Positions 57,901 through 64,000 of a stretch of DNA of 64,000 nucleotides are shown one piece after another. The notes under the pieces were generated by a model. That model searched no databases. It saw only the letters and a program-made list of their open reading frames with translations, and was not told the origin of the DNA. This stretch comes from Phialocephala subalpina (taxonomy: Eukaryota; Ascomycota; Leotiomycetes; Helotiales; Mollisiaceae). Made by a program: the position numbers and the translations under genes. The DNA is taken from NCBI GenBank assembly GCA_900073065.1, contig FJOG01000011.1, positions 1,318,882-1,382,881 on the forward strand, in the 5' to 3' direction. The number at the start of each line of letters is the position of its first letter. Positions within the stretch are counted from its first letter, which is position 1.

Positions 57901-58826
57901 AACATTGCTCTGGAGACATATCACTCATACACATCATCAGGAAATGGCTCCAGCACAGCTTCCGTAGGAGCAGAACAATCGTCATCATCATCACCCAGGC
58001 AGAGTGGATCTCAAACCACAACGTCCCCCGGGTCCTCTCAGCCTTCATCTTTGCCCAGTCAACAAGGTGTACAGATGGACCCGAGTGATGCGACCAACAT
58101 CCAGCTATTCATCCTCTTTGGCGTAAAAGGCACTCGCCGAACAACTGAGCTTGCTCAACTAGACACTAAAAAGTATTGTGATGATAATGTATTCTTTCGA
58201 GACCTTCGACAAAGGTATAAAGACATGCGTGGTTTCTGGAGGTACTGGTTCTCGGTATGGAGGTTCAGCCACTGCGACTTCGTCAAGGTCACGATTGCCC
58301 ATTCCTTCTTCTTGTCAACGTCCTAACTGAGTGCTTCTAGTTCGAGAGGGTTAGAGCCGACAGATTCGTTCTTCGAGGAAAGAGCCTTCCTGAAACCATG
58401 GATTACGAGTACAAGCCCCGCCCGCCAAACGCCGAGAACCCACCGATATCAAGACATGAGTTTGAGCTGGCCTTCGCGGTCTGCCCCAATAGATGTCGGC
58501 TTGCCAACATTCATGACTGTGTCGAGCCAGCCGACGGCACCTTTGCTATCGAGCGGATCCCTAAGCGCAGAGGGCCTCTGGAAATAAGAGAAAGCTCTAT
58601 AGAGCGAGCCTGGGGTATCCAAGCCCAGAATGACATATCTGCGATAGGTGTCGTCACCTATCATTTTCTGGCTATTGCGGCAACAATTGGATTCATGGGT
58701 TGGTGGATACATGGCCACGCAGGGGATTTGCAGACAGCGACGGTGCCGTTGAGCATTGCAATTTCTCTTATCGCATTATTTTGGAGCACAGTAGGGGTGC
58801 TGAAGCTTTTGAGGGAGCCTGTGTGA
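54974..58826 (+). CDS. Large DUF6590-containing fungal protein with two C-terminal TM helices, 1142 aa
   Basis: Eight exons (54974-55088, 55201-55560, 55618-55767, 55813-55853, 55900-56078, 56132-57674, 57733-58287, 58341-58826) with GT-AG introns keep frame for 1142 aa. The N-terminus is polar and Ser/Asn/Asp-rich. Around residues 220-340 lies a DUF6590-like segment: FQPGHIFKVIWAEPAG, then YGARVYSSVRRFVIVDTKKG, VPILTYQRRGF and HAVIYTSDKPP. A helical region follows (LGILFAEREELVPACEEV ... FRSRWARIRIAEHVVDIL), an acidic linker, and a Cys/His cluster WHCHCGKLLWAEL that could bind zinc. Two hydrophobic helices near the end (VVTYHFLAIAATIGFMGWW, PLSIAISLIALFWSTVGVL) suggest membrane anchoring. 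The biochemical role of this fungal family is not established. Confidence 0.72.
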
Positions 58827-59172
58827 GGTCAGTTAAGATGCTGTAGAAATTGAGCGCGATTGATAAAGAAAGAGGGATCCATTTTCTAGAAGTATCACTA
58901 GCTAGGATACCAAGCAATTCCGATGTGAATCCCTCCCGAGTACTGTAATTTCCGTAAATCGAACACCCGTTGAGTACCAAAGCTGCTGACTGGAGGCATC
59001 TGCACCCACGGAGACGGTGCCATCAACCAAACACGTGACCATATTCACGCAGCCACACAACAACAGCCCAATGCAGCCTTGCACTCTGTCCAGGAAGTTT
59101 CCGTGCAGTTCATAATCACTGATTTTTTCGTTGGAGAAACGGTGATACATATTCCGGATCTAGGCAATTTCC
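58827..59172. other. Intergenic region, no gene seen
   Basis: Short convergent intergenic stretch, no features recognised. Confidence 0.5.
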
Positions 59173-59772
59173 CTACTTCGCGATGAGGCTTGCGAGCTGG
59201 TCATAACATCCATCGCCAGCGTACTTTCTTGTGAATCGTTGCAAGGCTTGAAGGTCCAAGTTCTTAACGATGCATCTTCCTCTCGCAGCATCTCCCGGGT
59301 TCGGGGATAGAGTTTTTGGTACCGGGTAGTCGATAGACCAGCAGGTATGTTTGGGATATCGAAAAGCGAAATTTCTAGGTCTAGCAGCCGTAATTGAGGT
59401 CACCATGTTGGTCCGAAGACAAGCGTACCATGCTGAAGTAATGTGCGCCAAAAAAAAGTTCCAACCCTTGCGACAGAATTCGAAGGTTGGAGGGTCACCG
59501 CCTTTGAGAGTAAGCTCGAGATGTTTGGCATGAACAAGATTGTCGATGAAAGCGTGGAGTATTGGACTAAACATAGTCGAGTTTTGGACAAGCTCCGCTT
59601 CATCGTGTGCATTGAGATTTGCCAAAGATCCCTCTAGGCAAATGGCAAGGTGAGTTAGCGAAGGCAAGGTGGGGAGTTTGTAGACGAAGTCTCGACGGTT
59701 CTGACTCGGTGTAGATGATCTAATTGTCCTCCTGGGAAATGACAACTCAAGTGCCTCCGAAGCCGAAGTCAA
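59173..59772 (-). CDS. Hypothetical protein fragment, up to 199 aa
   Basis: An open frame of about 199 codons with no ATG at its left limit (the frame begins at a TTG), so either an upstream exon is missing or the gene is broken. Content is protein-like: LPTLPSLTHLAICLEGSLANL and HAKHLELTLKGG recall leucine-rich-repeat ends of F-box-like fungal proteins. A GWNFFLAHITSAWYACLRTN stretch and YDQLASLIAK close the frame. I cannot place it in a family with confidence. Confidence 0.4.
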   Translation of the reverse strand: MTSASEALELSFPRRTIRSSTPSQNRRDFVYKLPTLPSLTHLAICLEGSLANLNAHDEAELVQNSTMFSPILHAFIDNLVHAKHLELTLKGGDPPTFEFCRKGWNFFLAHITSAWYACLRTNMVTSITAARPRNFAFRYPKHTCWSIDYPVPKTLSPNPGDAARGRCIVKNLDLQALQRFTRKYAGDGCYDQLASLIAK

Positions 59773-59997
59773 TTATGGTAGTCAGTTATTTGGTCTATGA
59801 TAGGATGATTTACTTTGCATCGACTCGACATTTGTAGAGGATAATCGCTTAAAGTGTGTCCTGGAATGATCAGCACATGCTGGAGTGCACTTGTCATGTC
59901 TGACTTAGGTAGACAACATGTCCTTGGGTGAATTGCTAGGCACAGCGTGTTGCCGCAGCACAGACTTTGGTCAAGTTCCGATGAAAGAGCCGTCTAG
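59773..59997. other. Intergenic region, no gene seen
   Basis: No feature recognised. It may hold the missing 5' exon of the fragment at 59173-59772. Confidence 0.4.
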
Positions 59998-60318
59998 CTA
60001 CCAACTCGAAAACCAGTTCTTGTGCTCTAGCACTTTATGATCATGTACATACCCTTCCGGGAACTCAACCTCAGCCAGGTACAGCTCGGGCGGTGCAGGA
60101 AACAGTGTCTCAATTTTCTCCTTGAGCGGAATACCCATATACTTCTCCACCAATTCCTGGGGCACTTTTATCTGCTCATTCCACTCCCACAGCCCCTCAA
60201 AATCTCTGCACTTCTTCTCGACATTGAAGTCAGGGAGCGGAGACGGTTGTCCCATCATCCAGACACTCGTGACTATATTCATCTTGCGACGGCCCAATAT
60301 CCAAACTTCAATGAACAA
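59998..60318 (-). CDS. Short ORF with possible UstYa/DUF3328 end, 106 aa
   Basis: A 106-codon frame on the minus strand. PDFNVEKKCRDFEGLWEWNEQ resembles the C-terminal CRxFxxLxxW end of UstYa/DUF3328 proteins, which act in fungal ribosomal-peptide metabolite pathways. The HxxHC motifs that do the chemistry in UstYa proteins are absent here, and no N-terminal membrane helix is seen. It is either a fragment of such a gene or a chance match. The tail (ELYLAEVEFPEGYVHDHKVL) is unusual for that family. Confidence 0.35.
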   Translation of the reverse strand: MFIEVWILGRRKMNIVTSVWMMGQPSPLPDFNVEKKCRDFEGLWEWNEQIKVPQELVEKYMGIPLKEKIETLFPAPPELYLAEVEFPEGYVHDHKVLEHKNWFSSW

Positions 60319-61062
60319 AATAGCTCTGGAACAAAATGACTAAATACATAATTTTGTTGCTCAGCCTAGGCTCGTCGAGTGGAATCAAGCACTTGCTCGA
60401 GGAGGAGAAGCAGTCTATTAGGCTGTGACTGGTAAACTGCGATATTATTGTAATCCTTGCAATGGCAAGGGAAAAATCTGCCATGGACTCAAATTTGGAA
60501 GGCAGGGCTGGTCTTCTTCTTTTCTAGGACAATTATTCCGCCGCACGTGCCGCGAATGCAGCTTTCAGGCTGTCCAAAGTTCTGAGACGAGGAACAGAGA
60601 CAGACAAGTACGGCATGTGCCTCTCGCAGGAGCATTCCTTGGATTAGATATTTAATGAGTCTGCGGGACTAGAAGGCGACGATGGAAACATTGTTCGCAA
60701 GTGATGGGTACACTAGTGGGCCCGGCACGAAGTCCGACAGTACAACAGCAACATCGGAAGACGCAAGCAAGGGTGATGACTGGCATGAAGAGCGCAAAAT
60801 TGATAGGCAGCAGCCTGATGAGAGGTTCAGGAACAGATGATCGAGGGGCATTATGGCCACGACTCTCAATGCTCGGACGTAATGTAATACAGTATTTGGT
60901 TCCTTGCTCGCTCTTCTTGCCGTCAACTTTGACACACAACAGCCATTGTGCAAATTGCGTGCTTCCTCAGACGAATATAAAACCTCGAACAGCCCCAACA
61001 AGATCTTCCATCTGCTCTTTCCAAATCTCCCACTCCATCAAACAAATTCTTCTTCAGAAAGG
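60319..61062. other. Intergenic region and phosphonoacetate hydrolase promoter
   Basis: No gene is supported. An in-frame extension of the hydrolase runs upstream to 60904, but ATG 61063 fits the family and sits behind the TATA box. Confidence 0.55.
60976..60982 (+). promoter_or_regulatory. TATA box of the phosphonoacetate hydrolase gene
   Basis: TATAAAA lies 80 bp before ATG 61063, a normal distance for a fungal promoter with a short leader. Confidence 0.55.
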
Positions 61063-62328
61063 ATGTCAGCTCAAAGCAGACTTTCGGGTTCAATTGAACT
61101 CCACGGTCGTACCTATCGCCTCCCTCGTCAACCAACAGTCATCGTCTGCGTCGATGGATTCGACCCCTCATACCTAGAACGCGGTTGCGCAGACGACATC
61201 CTCCCAAACTTCTCCAAGTTCCTCCAAACTGGCTTCCATACCACGGCCAAGTGCGCAATGCCCTCCCTCACGAACCCCAACAACGTCTCCATCATAACCG
61301 GCGTCCCAACCTCTATTCATGGCATCTCCGGCAATTTCTACCTCGACAAAGTTACCGGCGAAGAACACATGATCCTCGACGATTCCCTACTTCGCGGATC
61401 CACAATTTTGGAATTGATGGCAGACAAGGGCGTGAGAGTTGCTGCTATTACTGCGAAGGATAAACTGAGGAAGATTTTGAATCATGGTCTTGCGCCCGAG
61501 AGAGGAGCGATTTGTTTCTCTGCCCAAGCAGCTGCCAGTTGTACGGTGGAAGAACATGGTATTAGTGATGTTGAGGAATGGCTTGGCCGGGCTGCGCCTG
61601 AGCAATATTCTGGGGATCTGTCAATCTATGTCCTCGATGCTGGGCTCAAGTTGCTGGAAGAGAATAGAGCGGATCTCTTCTACCTCACCCTCTCTGATTA
61701 CATTCAGCATAAACATGCTCCTGGATCTCTGGAGTCGGATGCGTTTCTGAAGGAACTCGATGAGAGACTTGGGAGGTTTGCGGAGTTGGGAGCGGTTGTG
61801 GCTGTCACTGGGGATCATGGGATGAGTGATAAATCGAAGGAAGACGGGTCTCCGAATGTTCTTTTCTTGGAGACGGAGTTGACAGCGAGATGGCCGAAAA
61901 GTGGCGCGAGAGTCATTTGCCCCATCGCGGATCCATTTGTTCGACATCATGGGGCTTTGGGCGGCTTCGTTCGAGTTCACTTGCTTGGTGAAGTGGGAGC
62001 CAATAATATTGATGAGATGGTCAGATACTGTCGGTCGTTGCCGCAGGTGGAGGTTGCGTATACGGGTGCAGAAGCTGCTGCTGTATTTGAGATGCCGTTG
62101 GATCGAGAGGGCGATTTAGTGGTGATTTCGAAGGGGGATGCTGTCATTGGTAGCAGGGGGGAGGAACATGATCTGTCCCAGCTTCAAGGATTCAGACTGC
62201 GGTCTCATGGCGGGCTGTCTGAGGAGAGGATTCCGTTGATCAGATCCACGCCTCTGGTCCATGGGGATCGAGTTGAACCAAGTGTTTGGCGAAACTTCGA
62301 TGTTTTCGATCTTGCTCTCAACTGGTGA
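61063..62328 (+). CDS. phnA: Phosphonoacetate hydrolase
   Basis: Predicted Zn2+ hydrolase of the alkaline-phosphatase superfamily that splits phosphonoacetate to acetate and phosphate (EC 3.11.1.2), opening phosphonate as carbon and phosphorus source. A single exon gives 421 aa. Metal and catalytic blocks are all present: VIVCVDGFDPSYL (first Asp ligand), MPSLTNPNNVSIITGVP with the nucleophile Thr, LSDYIQHKHAPGS (Asp/His pair), GDHGMSDK (Asp-His) and LRSHGGLSEERIP (final His). There is no signal peptide, so a cytosolic enzyme. It faces a fungal transcription factor gene (62506 onward, opposite strand), a likely dedicated regulator. PhnA is best known from bacteria and a few fungi, so horizontal origin is possible. 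Confidence 0.88.
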   Translation: MSAQSRLSGSIELHGRTYRLPRQPTVIVCVDGFDPSYLERGCADDILPNFSKFLQTGFHTTAKCAMPSLTNPNNVSIITGVPTSIHGISGNFYLDKVTGEEHMILDDSLLRGSTILELMADKGVRVAAITAKDKLRKILNHGLAPERGAICFSAQAAASCTVEEHGISDVEEWLGRAAPEQYSGDLSIYVLDAGLKLLEENRADLFYLTLSDYIQHKHAPGSLESDAFLKELDERLGRFAELGAVVAVTGDHGMSDKSKEDGSPNVLFLETELTARWPKSGARVICPIADPFVRHHGALGGFVRVHLLGEVGANNIDEMVRYCRSLPQVEVAYTGAEAAAVFEMPLDREGDLVVISKGDAVIGSRGEEHDLSQLQGFRLRSHGGLSEERIPLIRSTPLVHGDRVEPSVWRNFDVFDLALNW

Positions 62329-62505
62329 TGGTTGCGAGTGGGAGTTGAATTTGGCGGTTGGGCTAAAAGACGGCTGTGTGTCGAGCGGATTTTGGATTTT
62401 TGAGGCCATTGGGTTATAACAATAATATATCTGCTTGATACAAAGATTCGCCTTAGAGCCTGATGTGCCCATCCGTGAACACTCTAGCAGACTGATCAAG
62501 AATTC
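62329..62505. other. Convergent 3' intergenic region
   Basis: Only 177 bp separate the stops of the hydrolase and regulator genes, so their 3' untranslated regions may overlap. Confidence 0.5.
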
Positions 62506-64000
62506 TCAGTGGAATCCCAGAAACCCTGGATCAAACTCATTCGGATAAGGCAAGAAATTGTTGCAGTCCCCAATGTAATCCATACTCCAAGAACAATTCC
62601 CATAATTATCGAGAGCAAGGTTTCCATTCTCGAGGGGGTCGACATTGTTCGCACTAGGTTGACAAAATTGATTCATAGCGTTCCGCAAACTTCTCGCGAC
62701 GCTACGAAGTGGGTGCTCTGCCTGTACCCGTGTTGAGCAGCCTTGGAAGACCTCGACTAGACGATAGAGTGCTGTTGAAACTTCGGCCTTGTCAAGATAA
62801 GACATCATTGGTTCCCTTTCCGATGCCTTCATCAAAGAGATGGATGCAAATGCTATCATGGTATTGAAATAAGAAGGTAAAAATTCTAGCCGCTGCTGGA
62901 AGTCGGTGCCAAAGGCGATGGATTGAACGATCGACAATGCGCCGTCGAGAGCACAGCGTTCGAGCTTCCCTTTCTCGTCGAACGTGGCCGGCGACCTTGC
63001 ATGTTTGTGAGAAGAACCACGGAATGTATGTGAAAACAGTGACAGTTTTGCGCAGTGAATATACAAGTCGAAAAGCTGTTGAGAAAACTCGTAAGGTTGG
63101 GCAATGCCGGCCGTATCTGGGCGGTGACATGTCGAGCGGCACAAGTCAAAACAGCTACCGAGAGCTTCTATCTCAGCTACTCGTTCTTCAGTGATGGAAG
63201 CCTCTATATCCGCTCCAAAAATGTCGAAAACTTTGCTCGAGATTGACCAGAGCTCGACTTGGTTTATGAGCATCTCGTCGCCCGGAATGCAGTGTGCGCT
63301 TTGTAGGAAGGTCTTCGGGCTCTTCAGGGAATGGAAGTCTCTCGTCATTGGTGGCTTCCCGTAGGTCAGAGAGCAGTGGTGATCGCATACGTATACTAGA
63401 AAATACAGCCGAGTACGTTCGTAGCACTCTGACTTTGCGTGCGGCATTTTCGTGATGCATCGATGGAGGTTTAGGTCGTTGGCCATTCGAACAGCTATCA
63501 AGATGTCAGCTATTGCCTCTCAGTTCTAGTCTCCAAGAGACTACGGAAACTCGCGAACATACCCAACCCGATCAATGTCGAGGAGACTTTGTTCAGCCAA
63601 AATGCCCCAATGCAAAGAGCTCGAACGTCATCGACGCTGTGATGTCGTGAGAACAGTCTGCCTGAGACTTCCTGGAGAAATGTGTCATAACACCTGTTAT
63701 AACTTGGTGAATCTGCGCTGAATGAGCCCACTGTGCAGATGGCAGTTGTCAACAGAGACGATCGAGCTCGGACATTGGCGAGGCAATCATTCGCAGCCAA
63801 AACCTGAGGTATGCAAGGCTCCATAGACTTTTGATAGACAGCGAAGCACGTTTCCGCTGCTTCAAGGGTGATTATTCCACTGCTGATCAAATCTGGCTTA
63901 GGCTTAGACTGCGTCCCGTTCTCAGCAAATGTGAGAGTGATGATCGATGAACCAGGGAATGACCCTAGATTGCAGGAGAGATTGAGGTTAACATCGCTGG
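62506..64000 (-). CDS. Fungal-specific transcription factor (partial, runs off the window)
   Basis: The C-terminal two-thirds of a regulator with the fungal_trans (middle homology) domain found in Zn2Cys6 proteins; the 5' end, with any Zn cluster, lies beyond position 64000. Exons 62506-63494 and 63563-64000 join over a 68-bp GT-AG intron (63495-63562), giving STLIGL-AVRMANDLNLHRC. The domain core is clear: AVRMANDLNLHRC (the usual RMA.DLxLH), YERTRLYFLVYVCDHHCSLTYGKPP, then helical segments to a glycine/Asn-rich end. Placed tail to tail with the phosphonoacetate hydrolase gene, it is a candidate regulator of phosphonate use. Confidence 0.85.

Overview
This window looks like chromosomal DNA of a filamentous ascomycete (Pezizomycotina). 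Genes have short 45-170 bp GT-AG introns, sit on both strands without operons, and include lineage markers such as a DUF6590 protein, a UMTA/LaeA-like methyltransferase, a SesB-type NLR, a HET-domain remnant, a Mn-lipoxygenase relative and a Zn2Cys6-type regulator. C-to-T and G-to-A nonsense codons in several dead genes look like repeat-induced point mutation (RIP). A Leotiomycete is my best guess for the class, but this is inference. Gene models were spliced by hand, and each intact one keeps frame across all its proposed introns.

Left part (0.6-32.9 kb): mostly core metabolism between two decayed genes. A broken MFS sugar-type transporter (0.6-2.6 kb) is followed by a disordered conserved protein, phosphatidylinositol synthase, two small membrane proteins that look like tandem paralogues, an unknown 201-aa protein, a Ser/Thr-rich 598-aa protein, TFIIH subunit Tfb1, the mitochondrial 2-oxoglutarate dehydrogenase E1, a mitochondrial calcium uniporter (MCU), a small unknown 3-exon gene, a SidF/SidL-type siderophore acyltransferase, and a dead secreted lipoxygenase (30.8-33.0 kb).

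Middle (33-47 kb): an accessory, RIP-scarred region. It holds a RIP-damaged element-like ORF, a Cys-containing secreted protein gene, a complete 7-exon NLR (alpha/beta hydrolase + NB-ARC + six near-identical 42-aa TPR units), a RIP-killed HET-domain gene whose damage stops abruptly, a kinase-domain fragment and a 10-exon UMTA methyltransferase with two likely GC-AG introns.

Right part (47.6-64 kb): a P450 lacking its N-terminus, a damaged paralogue of the secreted protein, a small-subunit catalase, an extreme AT-rich block (53.6-54.35 kb), a 1142-aa DUF6590 membrane protein, minor fragments, and a convergent pair made of a phosphonoacetate hydrolase and a fungal transcription factor that runs off the edge.

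The most striking anomaly is structural. Four separate loci carry a perfect tandem duplication of exactly 250 bp (starts 11921, 22902, 47114, 53122). Four identical unit lengths point to an assembly process rather than biology, and one copy ends exactly where the P450 homology begins. The most interesting biology is the NLR with its near-identical repeats beside the RIP-mosaic HET remnant, a likely non-self-recognition locus.
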